DNA from: an uncultured Desulfovibrionaceae bacterium
GTDB taxonomy: Bacteria > Desulfobacterota > Desulfovibrionia > Desulfovibrionales > Desulfovibrionaceae
DNA: 64,000 bases
Assembly (NCBI GenBank): GCA_944325195.1
Contig: CALUZB010000004.1
Location: 558,001-622,000 of the forward strand
Direction: 5' to 3'
The notes beneath the pieces are model-generated. The model made no database searches, had not been told where the DNA came from, and worked only from the letters and a program-made list of their open reading frames with translations. A program made the position numbers and the translations under genes. Below are positions 16,936 to 25,060 of this stretch, piece by piece. Position 1 is the stretch's first letter; each line of letters starts with the position of its first letter.

Positions 16936-18627
16936 ATGTCTGACAACAAACCAGCGACTAAAGGACCGGATTTTATCCGAGCAATTATTGCGGAAGACAA
17001 CGCAAGCGGCAAGTATGGCGGAAGAGTTCACACCAGGTTTCCGCCTGAGCCGAATGGATATTTACATATTGGCCACGCCAAGTCCATCTGTTTAAATTTC
17101 GGAGTTGCTAAAGAGAATAACGGGAAATGCAATCTCCGCTTCGACGACACCAATCCGCTCAAAGAAGATGTGGAATATGTAGATTCGATTATGGAGGACG
17201 TGCGCTGGCTTGGATTTCAATGGGACGGACCGGTATATTATGCCTCTGACTATTTTGAGCAGCTCTATCAATTTGCCGAGCAACTGATTTTAGAAGGCAA
17301 GGCCTATGTTGATGAATTGAGCGCTGATGAAATTCGCAATCATCGCGGAACTTTAACCGAGCCCGGCATTGACAGCCCTTACCGTAATCGTCCCAAAGAA
17401 GAAAGCCTGGACTTATTCCGACGCATGCGTGCCGGCGAATTTGAAGACGGCAGCATGGTGTTGCGTGCAAAAATCAATATGGATTCTCCCAATCTGGTGA
17501 TGCGTGACCCCACCCTGTATCGCATTCGCCGGGCCCACCATCACCGCACAGGCGACGCTTGGTGCATCTACCCGATGTATGATTTCACACATTGTATTTC
17601 CGACTCTCTGGAGGGCATTACCCATTCATTATGCACCTTGGAATTCGTCAATAACCGCGAACTATACGATTGGACACTTGAAAATCTCAACCTCTATCGC
17701 TCTCATCAGTATGAGTTCGCCCGGCTTGGGCTTACCTACACTCTTTTATCAAAACGGGTGTTGATCCAATTAGTGCAGGAAGGCATTGTGTCTGGTTGGG
17801 ACGACCCTCGTATGCCTACTATTTGCGGCATACGCCGTCGCGGATATACGCCGGAGTCCATCAGAGATTTTTGCGAGCGCATCGGAGTGGCAAAAGCTGA
17901 CAGCATTGTTGACTGGGGCCTCTTGGAATTTTGCGTGCGCGAACACCTCAATGAAATCGCCCCAAGGGCTATGGGAGTGATTAATCCTCTGAAGCTGGTA
18001 ATAGATAATTATCCAGACAATCAGGTGGAAGAGTTCGAGATGCCTCTGCACCCTGAAAATGAAGCTCACGGCTCCCGTAAGGTACCATTTTCTAAGGTAT
18101 TGTACATTGAACAGGAAGACTTCAGGGAGAATCCACCCAAAAAGTATTTCCGCCTTTCCCCCGGCCAAGAAGTCCGCTTGCGCTATGCCTATTATGTAAC
18201 CTGTACAGATGTGGTTAAAGATGAAAATGGAAATGTACTTGAAGTGCATTGTACGTATGACCCGTCCACAAAAGGCGGCTGGTCTGAGGACGGACGTAAA
18301 GTTAAAGGTACACTGCATTGGGTTTCCGCTGAACATGCCGTACCGGCAGAAGTAAGACTGTACGATCATCTGTTCAGCAAAGAAAATCCATCCCAAGTGG
18401 AACCAGGCAAGACTTTCCGTGACAATCTTAACCCAAACTCATTAACCGTGCGCAATGCCTTCCTGGAACCGTATCTGGCCACGCTAAAGCCTGGAGATAA
18501 GGTTCAGTTCGAGCGCTTGGGTTATTTTTGCATGGATCCGGACTCTACAACGCAAAAACCTGTGTTTAACCGAACTGTAGGCCTGCGGGATTCCTGGGCT
18601 AAAATTGAAACAAAGAATCAGGCATGA
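16936..18627 (+). CDS. glnS: Glutaminyl-tRNA synthetase
   Basis: A 563-residue class I synthetase that charges tRNA-Gln with glutamine. The N-terminal '[19 protein letters not shown]' carries the HIGH motif and 'LLSKR' is the KMSKS equivalent. '[16 protein letters not shown]' and '[13 protein letters not shown]' are typical GlnRS stretches, and the C-terminal half is the two-barrel anticodon-binding domain. The length is normal for bacterial GlnRS. GAGG precedes ATG 16936. The stop overlaps the next gene's ATG (ATGA), so the two are probably co-transcribed although functionally unrelated. Confidence 0.96.
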   Translation: MSDNKPATKGPDFIRAIIAEDNASGKYGGRVHTRFPPEPNGYLHIGHAKSICLNFGVAKENNGKCNLRFDDTNPLKEDVEYVDSIMEDVRWLGFQWDGPVYYASDYFEQLYQFAEQLILEGKAYVDELSADEIRNHRGTLTEPGIDSPYRNRPKEESLDLFRRMRAGEFEDGSMVLRAKINMDSPNLVMRDPTLYRIRRAHHHRTGDAWCIYPMYDFTHCISDSLEGITHSLCTLEFVNNRELYDWTLENLNLYRSHQYEFARLGLTYTLLSKRVLIQLVQEGIVSGWDDPRMPTICGIRRRGYTPESIRDFCERIGVAKADSIVDWGLLEFCVREHLNEIAPRAMGVINPLKLVIDNYPDNQVEEFEMPLHPENEAHGSRKVPFSKVLYIEQEDFRENPPKKYFRLSPGQEVRLRYAYYVTCTDVVKDENGNVLEVHCTYDPSTKGGWSEDGRKVKGTLHWVSAEHAVPAEVRLYDHLFSKENPSQVEPGKTFRDNLNPNSLTVRNAFLEPYLATLKPGDKVQFERLGYFCMDPDSTTQKPVFNRTVGLRDSWAKIETKNQA

Positions 18628-19619
18628 ATATTCTAATTACCGGCGCTGCCGGATTTATAGGTTACCACCTCTGCTCACGTCTGCTGGAACAGGGGCATAT
18701 GGTATTAGGCATTGACAACCTGAATGACTACTATGCCCCTCAGTTAAAGCTGGACCGCCTGGCCCTGCTGACAAGTCCCAACTTCACTTTCATTAAAATG
18801 AACCTTGAGGACACAGCTGACTATATAAAACTTGAACAATTTCAACCACATACCGTAATTCATCTGGCAGCCCAAGCGGGTGTTCGCGCCAGCATTACCA
18901 ACCCGTCTGCCTATATTCAATCAAACCTTGTAGGGTTCGGAAACATTCTGGAGTTCTGCAGATACAATCGGGTTAAACATCTAATTTACGCCTCTTCCAG
19001 TTCTGTATATGGGCTTAACACCAAACTACCTTTTTGCGAATCTGACTCTGTGGACCACCCGGCAAGCCTTTATGCAGCCACCAAAAGAGCCAATGAGTTA
19101 ATGGCCCATACATACAGCCATTTATACGAACTACCAACCACAGGGTTACGCTTTTTTACTGTGTATGGCCCCTGGGGCAGACCGGACATGGCGTTATTTA
19201 AATTCACAGACGCCATTGTCAATAATCGCTCTATTGATATTTATAACAATGGCAACATGGAGCGAGATTTCACCTATATAGATGATATCATTGATGGACT
19301 TATACCATTACTGAAAAATATTCCGAATTCCGATCCCAGCTGGAAAGGTGGACTCGCAGATACAAGCTCTGCTCCCTATCGAATATTTAACATCGGCAAT
19401 AATCAAGCTGAGAAACTGGAAGAACTGATTTCTATTTTAGAAGAGACTTTAGGCAAAAAAGCTATTCGCAACTACCTCCCCATGCAACCTGGTGATGTAA
19501 TTTCCACATGCGCCAATATCGACAATTTATCCAAGCTCACCGGGTTTCACCCCAAAACGACTATCAACGAAGGCATACCCATTTTCGTCAATTGGTATAA
19601 GCAATACTACAAGATATAA
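18624..19619 (+). CDS. UDP-glucuronate 4-epimerase-like NAD-dependent epimerase
   Basis: A 331-residue short-chain dehydrogenase/reductase of the extended type. The NAD-binding motif '[15 protein letters not shown]' lies at the N-terminus, and 'SSSSVYG' with catalytic 'YAATK' (YxxxK) lies mid-protein. '[14 protein letters not shown]' and '[20 protein letters not shown]' are highly typical of UDP-glucuronate/UDP-glucose 4-epimerases (GAE/LspL/CapJ). The expected product is UDP-galacturonate for lipopolysaccharide or capsule. Its ATG overlaps the glnS stop by four bases. A distant functional link to the heptose kinase at 21.4 kb (LPS core) is possible. Confidence 0.88.
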   Translation: MNILITGAAGFIGYHLCSRLLEQGHMVLGIDNLNDYYAPQLKLDRLALLTSPNFTFIKMNLEDTADYIKLEQFQPHTVIHLAAQAGVRASITNPSAYIQSNLVGFGNILEFCRYNRVKHLIYASSSSVYGLNTKLPFCESDSVDHPASLYAATKRANELMAHTYSHLYELPTTGLRFFTVYGPWGRPDMALFKFTDAIVNNRSIDIYNNGNMERDFTYIDDIIDGLIPLLKNIPNSDPSWKGGLADTSSAPYRIFNIGNNQAEKLEELISILEETLGKKAIRNYLPMQPGDVISTCANIDNLSKLTGFHPKTTINEGIPIFVNWYKQYYKI

Positions 19620-19662
19620 TTGTGCTTGACTAATTCTTGTTTCAGGATTACCGATAGCTTAA

Positions 19663-19678
19663 TGTTTCACGTGAAACA
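19663..19678. promoter_or_regulatory. parS: parS centromere site
   Basis: TGTTTCACGTGAAACA is a perfect 16-bp palindrome identical to the consensus bacterial parS. It lies 18 bases before the parA start, inside its leader, and the palindrome extends by one more pair to 19662-19679. ParB is known to bind such sites and spread as a CTP-dependent clamp. It is the only full match I found in the window. Confidence 0.95.
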
Positions 19679-19695
19679 TCTAACTCGGAGGTCCT

Positions 19696-20466
19696 GTGAC
19701 AAGAATAATCGCTGTAGCAAATCAAAAGGGTGGGGTAGGAAAAACAACAACCTCTATCAACTTTGCCGCTTCACTTGCAGTTATGGAGAAGCGTGTACTT
19801 CTGGTAGACTGTGATCCGCAAGCCAACAGTACCAGTGGGCTTGGGCTTGATGTATTGGATATCAAGGACAACTTATACACTGTTTTCTTCGATCCGGAGA
19901 GAGCTGCGGAAGCTGTAGTCCAAACCGGAACCCCTTACCTATCGGTATTGCCGTCAACAACCGATCTGGTTGCTGTTGAGCTGGAATTGGTAGATAAAAT
20001 GGGCAGAGAGTTCTATCTGTCTGAAGTGCTTCAAAAACTGGAAGCACATTTCGACTACATAATTTTAGACTGTCCACCTTCACTGGGATTGATTACATTA
20101 AACGCATTATGCGCCGCCCGTGAACTTATAGTCCCGTTACAGTGTGAGTTTTTTGCTTTGGAAGGGATTGTGAAATTACTCCAAACCTATGAGCAAGTAA
20201 AAAAAAGGTTAAACCCAAAACTCACCTTAACCGGCGTATTGTTGACGATGTATGACGTCAGAAACAGACTCTCCCGACAAGTTAAAAATGAAGTGCGCAA
20301 GTGTTTTCCAGACCATCTTTTTGAAACCGTCGTGCCGCGGAACGTGCGCTTATCGGAAGCGCCCAGCCATGGTCGTTCAGTAATCCACTATGATATAAAA
20401 TCCAAAGGCGCTGAAGCCTATTTAGCATTGGCCAAAGAAGTCGTTCTTCGACGCCCCCGCGCATAA
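19696..20466 (+). CDS. parA: Chromosome-partitioning ATPase ParA (Soj)
   Basis: A 256-residue Walker-type ATPase. The deviant Walker A 'KGGVGKTTTSINFAA' includes the signature Lys, with 'LLVDCDPQANST' (A') and 'YIILDCPPSLGLITLNAL' (Walker B) following. It forms ATP-dependent gradients on the nucleoid that move ParB-parS complexes. The GTG start at 19696 has an excellent GGAGG five bases before it. It lies directly upstream of parB (18-bp gap), and a parS site sits in its leader, which may let ParB affect its transcription. Confidence 0.96.
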   Translation: MTRIIAVANQKGGVGKTTTSINFAASLAVMEKRVLLVDCDPQANSTSGLGLDVLDIKDNLYTVFFDPERAAEAVVQTGTPYLSVLPSTTDLVAVELELVDKMGREFYLSEVLQKLEAHFDYIILDCPPSLGLITLNALCAARELIVPLQCEFFALEGIVKLLQTYEQVKKRLNPKLTLTGVLLTMYDVRNRLSRQVKNEVRKCFPDHLFETVVPRNVRLSEAPSHGRSVIHYDIKSKGAEAYLALAKEVVLRRPRA

Positions 20467-20484
20467 ATTTCCAGGGAGATTAAG

Positions 20485-21399
20485 ATGGCAAAACCCGAAA
20501 GAGGTTTAGGAAGAGGACTTGATGCCTTATTTGGCGGAGTGAGTGAAACCAAGTCAGCCTCACCGGAAAATCATCTGCTTATTGAAGAAATAATACCAAA
20601 CAGATCACAACCTCGAAAATCATTTGATGAAAGTTCTTTAGCCGAGTTAGCAGAATCCATTCGGCATGAGGGTGTACTCCAGCCTTTGCTGGTAAGACAA
20701 CTGCCGAACGGGGCTTATGAGATTGTTGCGGGAGAAAGGAGATGGCGTGCTGCTCAATTAGCTGGACTAAAAGAAGTTCCGGTTATTATTAAACATTTGA
20801 CAGATGAGCAGGCTCTGGCAATAGCTTTAATCGAGAACTTGCAACGCGAAGATCTCAACCCTATGGAAGAAGCTTTGGGCTTTAAAGAATTGCGGGATAA
20901 ATTCTCTTTAAGTCAAAATGAAATAGCAGAAAAAGTCGGAAAGAGTCGATCGGCCATTGCCAATACGCTGCGTCTTTTGCAACTTCCTCCCCTGATTCAA
21001 GAGGATATCGCCAACAATAAAATCACTCAAGGGCATGCCCGTCCACTAATCGGCATTGAAGATGAGTCTGCGCTTAGAGTAATCCGTGAAGCCATTTTAG
21101 CAAAGGATCCAAGTGTGCGGGAAGTAGAATCATGGGTTTCCGCATGGAAGGAGCAGGGAATTCTCCCTGATAGCCAATCTGACTTGCCTGTAAAGAAAAT
21201 CCCCAGAGGAAAACAGGAAATTGATCCGGCCTTCCCGGCTCTTGAATCGCAACTCAGGGAACATTTAGGGATAAAAGCCACACTGCGCGGCAACCTGGAG
21301 CGGGGCAGTCTGAAACTATCTTTCGCATCTAAATCAGAATTGCTTAACTTACTGAAAACCCTTGGGTTAACCCTTGTTGACAATCAAAGCTATGAATAA
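20485..21399 (+). CDS. parB: Chromosome-partitioning protein ParB (Spo0J)
   Basis: A 304-residue ParB. The start 'PERGLGRGLDALFGG' is the standard ParA-interacting N-terminus. The CTPase/ParB domain has 'IIPNRSQPRKSFDESSLAEL' and 'YEIVAGERRWRAAQLAGLKE' (GERRxR). The helix-turn-helix that recognises parS is 'LSQNEIAEKVGKSRSAIANT'. The C-terminal ~50 residues match the dimerisation domain. It forms parABS with the upstream gene and site. Its end overlaps the next ATG by eight bases. Confidence 0.96.
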   Translation: MAKPERGLGRGLDALFGGVSETKSASPENHLLIEEIIPNRSQPRKSFDESSLAELAESIRHEGVLQPLLVRQLPNGAYEIVAGERRWRAAQLAGLKEVPVIIKHLTDEQALAIALIENLQREDLNPMEEALGFKELRDKFSLSQNEIAEKVGKSRSAIANTLRLLQLPPLIQEDIANNKITQGHARPLIGIEDESALRVIREAILAKDPSVREVESWVSAWKEQGILPDSQSDLPVKKIPRGKQEIDPAFPALESQLREHLGIKATLRGNLERGSLKLSFASKSELLNLLKTLGLTLVDNQSYE

Positions 21400-22408
21400 A
21401 AATTATTCTGCCGATGAGTTAATAGCTTTTGCGGAAAGATTATCCGGTAAGAAAGTGTTGGTGTACGGCGATATTATGCTTGACCGCTACCTGCATGGCG
21501 ATGCAAACAGGATTTCGCCCGAAGCTCCCGTGCCGGTTGTACATATTGAGTCACTCAAACAAATGATGGGAGGGGCCGGAAACGTAGCGAGAAACATCCA
21601 TTCGTTGGGGGGTGCAGTATCACTCGTTTCGGTGTGTGGGAATGACCATGCGGGAGATATCTTGGAAGAAATGTGCGATGACCTGAAAATCGACGCACGG
21701 CTGATCCGTAATCCCGATAGAAAAACAATCACCAAGAACAGAATCATCGCCAGACACCAACAAATACTACGCTATGATGAAGAAGACCTCTCTCCACTGA
21801 CAGAACACTTGCAAAAACAAATAAACCAAACATTGTTCCCGCTGCTTGCAGAATTTGACGTACTCCTAATCTCAGATTATGGCAAAGGACTGATCAACAA
21901 GCGCTTTATTAAAAGCCTTAAACAGAAAATCCAAGCTAATGACATAAATATAAAATTGATCATAGACCCTAAAACCCCTAACTATCCCCTATATAATAGT
22001 GCTTTTCTACTAACGCCCAATGCTAAGGAGACATCGGAAGCAACCGGACTTCCGGTGAGAAACCGGGCTGAAATAAAGACTGCAGGGCTCTATCTGAAGA
22101 AAGAGCTTAGGCTGGAAAATCTCCTTACAACTCTGGGAGCACAAGGTATGGCTCTTTTTGATTCTGAAGGGATCTGGCATATCCCCACAGTGGCCAAAGA
22201 TGTTTTTGATGTTACCGGCGCAGGAGACACAGTAATAGCTGTAAGCAGTTTGTGTTTGGCTGCCGGAATTCCGCTTTTGCCAGCATGTATAATCGCCAAT
22301 TATGCAGCCGGGATTGTCGTAGGTGAAGTGGGAGCCGCCTCTGTAACACCATATGATTTAACAAAGGCGTTGCAGAAACACGAAAGCTCCCTTGTTTCGG
22401 CATGGTAA
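21392..22408 (+). CDS. D-glycero-beta-D-manno-heptose-7-phosphate kinase (HldE kinase domain)
   Basis: A PfkB-family sugar kinase of about 338 residues. It begins 'LSGKKVLVYGDIMLDRYLHG', then 'RISPEAPVPVVHI' and 'GGAGNVARNIHSLGG', with the catalytic signature 'DVTGAGDTVIAVSSLCLA' near the end. It matches the N-terminal half of HldE (RfaE domain I). No nucleotidyltransferase half follows, so the second activity must be a separate gene elsewhere. It phosphorylates heptose-7-phosphate on the way to ADP-heptose for LPS inner core. ATG 21392 overlaps the parB stop; an upstream TTG is less likely. Confidence 0.9.
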   Translation: MNKNYSADELIAFAERLSGKKVLVYGDIMLDRYLHGDANRISPEAPVPVVHIESLKQMMGGAGNVARNIHSLGGAVSLVSVCGNDHAGDILEEMCDDLKIDARLIRNPDRKTITKNRIIARHQQILRYDEEDLSPLTEHLQKQINQTLFPLLAEFDVLLISDYGKGLINKRFIKSLKQKIQANDINIKLIIDPKTPNYPLYNSAFLLTPNAKETSEATGLPVRNRAEIKTAGLYLKKELRLENLLTTLGAQGMALFDSEGIWHIPTVAKDVFDVTGAGDTVIAVSSLCLAAGIPLLPACIIANYAAGIVVGEVGAASVTPYDLTKALQKHESSLVSAW

Positions 22409-22914
22409 ATTTAATAAGTGACCGTAACCTAATTCAACCTACTGGAGATGAGTATATAAGCTTTAACTTCTCCAGAAAATCTACAGAATAGCTTCCGGAT
22501 ACCAGGTAATAGTGTGAGGACGAAACACAACAATCCTATTCAGAAGCAACAGATTATTAACCACAGGGGACTTCTTGCCTGGGAAAAGCCCCCTGTGGAC
22601 TTGTATCACATACCGGGACTGGTTTAATAACGATTAAGATCTCTGCATTTCTGACAGGTGTAGCCCCGACTTTCAAGTAACTTTACAGATTTATGGTGGC
22701 TAATAGCGTAGCTAATATCGGTGCATATATACGGCTCATTCGCCCTTAAGGCCAAACCCCAATAAAGTTGCATAGCTGAATCAGAGAACACTGAAATCAA
22801 CCTAAGCCGTAATATGAATTTTTACTGGACTTTCTTCGTCGGTTGATAAGTCTCAAGAAATTCCACATGTGGCACTAACAGTGCGCTACAGCCTATACCT
22901 ATTAGCCAATCCTA
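22409..22914. other. 506-bp intergenic region with two stem-loops
   Basis: I see no convincing gene. CTGGAGA/TCTCCAG arms pair across 22442-22475 soon after the kinase gene, and CCACAGGGG/CCCCTGTGG pair across 22561-22598 followed by ACTTGTATC. Either could terminate the parAB-kinase transcript, but neither has a proper U-run. The remaining ~300 bases up to the convergent lipoprotein gene show nothing I can name. Confidence 0.4.
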
Positions 22915-23376
22915 TTACTGCAGCCGTACCCGAGTAGATCCGTCGAAAGCGCTCAACACCCTGACCCTGTCGCCAACAGCCAGAATTTCGGCACTGTCAA
23001 TCTGCTGAACTACTACTATGGTTTTGCCGCTGTCCAACTCCACCATAATTTCCTGAGCATCTTTAGTTTTTAAAGCCTTCTCAATTCCAGTACCCGCCAA
23101 GGCCCCAACCAAAGCCCCTCCGGCGATTGCAAAAATACGTCCGCTCCCACCGCCTATGCCGGAGCCGAGAATGCCGCCCACAACTCCGCCACTCAATAAG
23201 CCCAGTCCTTCCGGATCATCTTCTATTTTAGCGTCATTAAGCTGAGTAATCACCCCCAACTCCACCGTCATCGCCTCTCTGGTCTGACTACTGCTGTACG
23301 AAGAACCAGTTTGCGATGCACATGCATTCAAAAACAGCATAAAAACTAACCACAGAACAGATAAATGTTTACTCAT
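22915..23376 (-). CDS. Glycine-zipper outer-membrane lipoprotein (SlyB / 17-kDa antigen-like)
   Basis: A 153-residue lipoprotein; the signal sequence ends at the lipobox LNAC (Cys19). The centre is a glycine zipper ('LLSGGVVGGILGSGIGGGSG' and 'AIAGGALVGALAGTGIEKAL') that packs in or against the outer membrane. The C-terminal part ('DAQEIMVELDSGKTIVVVQQ', 'VGDRVRVLSAFDGSTRVRLQ') is the small beta domain seen in SlyB/PcpL-type proteins. The role is probably envelope integrity; the precise function is unknown. It stands alone on the minus strand, convergent with the kinase gene. Confidence 0.82.
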   Translation of the reverse strand: MSKHLSVLWLVFMLFLNACASQTGSSYSSSQTREAMTVELGVITQLNDAKIEDDPEGLGLLSGGVVGGILGSGIGGGSGRIFAIAGGALVGALAGTGIEKALKTKDAQEIMVELDSGKTIVVVQQIDSAEILAVGDRVRVLSAFDGSTRVRLQ

Positions 23377-23618
23377 AGCGCCTCCCGCTTAATCAATCTA
23401 TAGTATAAACAGGTGAATTAACCGGCTCCCGCCGTTTTTAATCCTGACTGCCTCTGTACTTCACACTGTCCAACCATCTAACTATATAAAAATCATGTTC
23501 CGGTTGCAATGTCGGATAAAAACAGTTTATTAAATCAGAGCCAGATGTTAAATGAAAGGAAAAGTAACTGCAGTTACCAAAAAATTACTGTCGCATATAC
23601 TAAAAACCATACAATAAC

Positions 23619-25031
23619 ATGTCTGACCACATATCAATCATTCACGCCGCAGATCTGCATCTGGGCGCACCCTTTAAAGGAATTGCTCAAGGCGAAGGCG
23701 GATTTCCAGCCGATATCAAAAAACGGTTGCTCAAAGCAACAGCAGACTCATGGAGCCGGTTAATAAACCTGTGCCTTGTGGAAAAACCACTCGCTTTATT
23801 GTTGGCCGGCGATTTGTATAACCCGGAAGGAAACGGATTGAGTAGTTTGAATTTATTACAAGACGGGTTCACCAGACTGACGGCGGCAGGGATAGCCGTA
23901 CTGGTCGTACATGGCAATCATGATCCTGCAGAAATCATCCCGCCCTGGTCATGGCCAGAAAACGTGTATATTTTTGATTCCCAAAAAACAAGCAGTATTC
24001 CGATTAACTGTAAACACAACCAAGCCGCCATCGGCCCGGCATTTGATCAGCATACTGCATCTGAAATTGACTTTACGCACTGTAAACTGGTAGTACACGG
24101 CTTAAGTCATCAGCATGACCGGGTCAGCGACAATTTAGCACAAAAGGTCGCAAAGCACTCCCTAGCAGTAAGGGAAATGATTCCGACAGGTATTCCATGC
24201 GTAGGGTTGGTTCACTGCGCAGTGGGAGAAAAGGCTTCAAAGGGGGAAATGCCTTACGCTCCATGCACTATAAGCGACTTAAGGGAAGGTGGTCTGGATT
24301 ATTGGGCCTTGGGGCATATCCATAAAAGAAATCTGGTAGCTGACAAGCCTGTCGCATATTACAGTGGAAACCTGCAGGGATTGCATATTAAAGAAACAGG
24401 CCCCAAAGGCTGTTTGCAGGTATGGTTTGATCCACTGAAAAATGCCGGGGTGAAATTTCACTGCCTGGCTCCACTGGAATGGCTCAACATAAATTTTGAA
24501 GTAAAGCAAAACAGCTCCATTGACCAGCTACAGGCAGAGTTACTCAAGGAAATCAAAGCCAGATTTAATGAAAGACGATTAGCTAAGGTTGAAGGCCTTA
24601 TTATCAGACTTATCCTTACAGGGCGCAGCAATATGCATAGCTGGCTACACAAAAATGCAAGCCAATTACAGGCCGAGCTACAAGCCCAACTGCCCAATAA
24701 TTCGGAGTTTGTCTGGATTAAGGATATGCTGATTGAAACTGCTCCCATGGCTGATGTTAACCAATTAATGGCAGCCAATACTCTTTTAGGGGAGGTGTTG
24801 CGGGAAATTTCAAAAGCAGAACATATGGATGAAGCAATGTTGAAACAATTGCTGTTAAACACACCGCAAACACCACTTGGACATTTATATGAATCAGGCT
24901 TGCTGAAAAAACTGGGACTGAGCGCTCCTGATTATCAGGAGCTCAAATTATTACTGCAAGAAGCAACCCTGAATTGCCTGGATCTGCTTCACGACAATAA
25001 AGAAAATCCGTCCGATTTACCAGAATACTAG
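23619..25031 (+). CDS. YhaO-like metallophosphoesterase (SbcD/Mre11-type nuclease)
   Basis: A 470-residue calcineurin-like phosphoesterase. Metal-binding motifs are 'IHAADLHLGAPF' (D-x-H), 'LLLAGDLYN' (GD), 'LVVHGNHDPAE' (GNHD) and 'WALGHIHKRN' (GHxH). The layout matches YhaO-type partners of SMC-like ATPases rather than compact SbcD. The C-terminal ~200 residues are helical and may contact the ATPase. It is expected to act on DNA ends in repair. The ribosome binding site is weak. The downstream yhaN-like gene follows after 29 bases, consistent with one operon and one complex. Confidence 0.87.
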   Translation: MSDHISIIHAADLHLGAPFKGIAQGEGGFPADIKKRLLKATADSWSRLINLCLVEKPLALLLAGDLYNPEGNGLSSLNLLQDGFTRLTAAGIAVLVVHGNHDPAEIIPPWSWPENVYIFDSQKTSSIPINCKHNQAAIGPAFDQHTASEIDFTHCKLVVHGLSHQHDRVSDNLAQKVAKHSLAVREMIPTGIPCVGLVHCAVGEKASKGEMPYAPCTISDLREGGLDYWALGHIHKRNLVADKPVAYYSGNLQGLHIKETGPKGCLQVWFDPLKNAGVKFHCLAPLEWLNINFEVKQNSSIDQLQAELLKEIKARFNERRLAKVEGLIIRLILTGRSNMHSWLHKNASQLQAELQAQLPNNSEFVWIKDMLIETAPMADVNQLMAANTLLGEVLREISKAEHMDEAMLKQLLLNTPQTPLGHLYESGLLKKLGLSAPDYQELKLLLQEATLNCLDLLHDNKENPSDLPEY

Positions 25032-25060
25032 ATTTTAATCTTATACCAGTACCAGAATCT

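Noticed and set aside
22545-22565. TTATTAACCACAG as a DnaA box
   Set aside because: It has extra bases relative to TTATNCACA and no companion boxes nearby.
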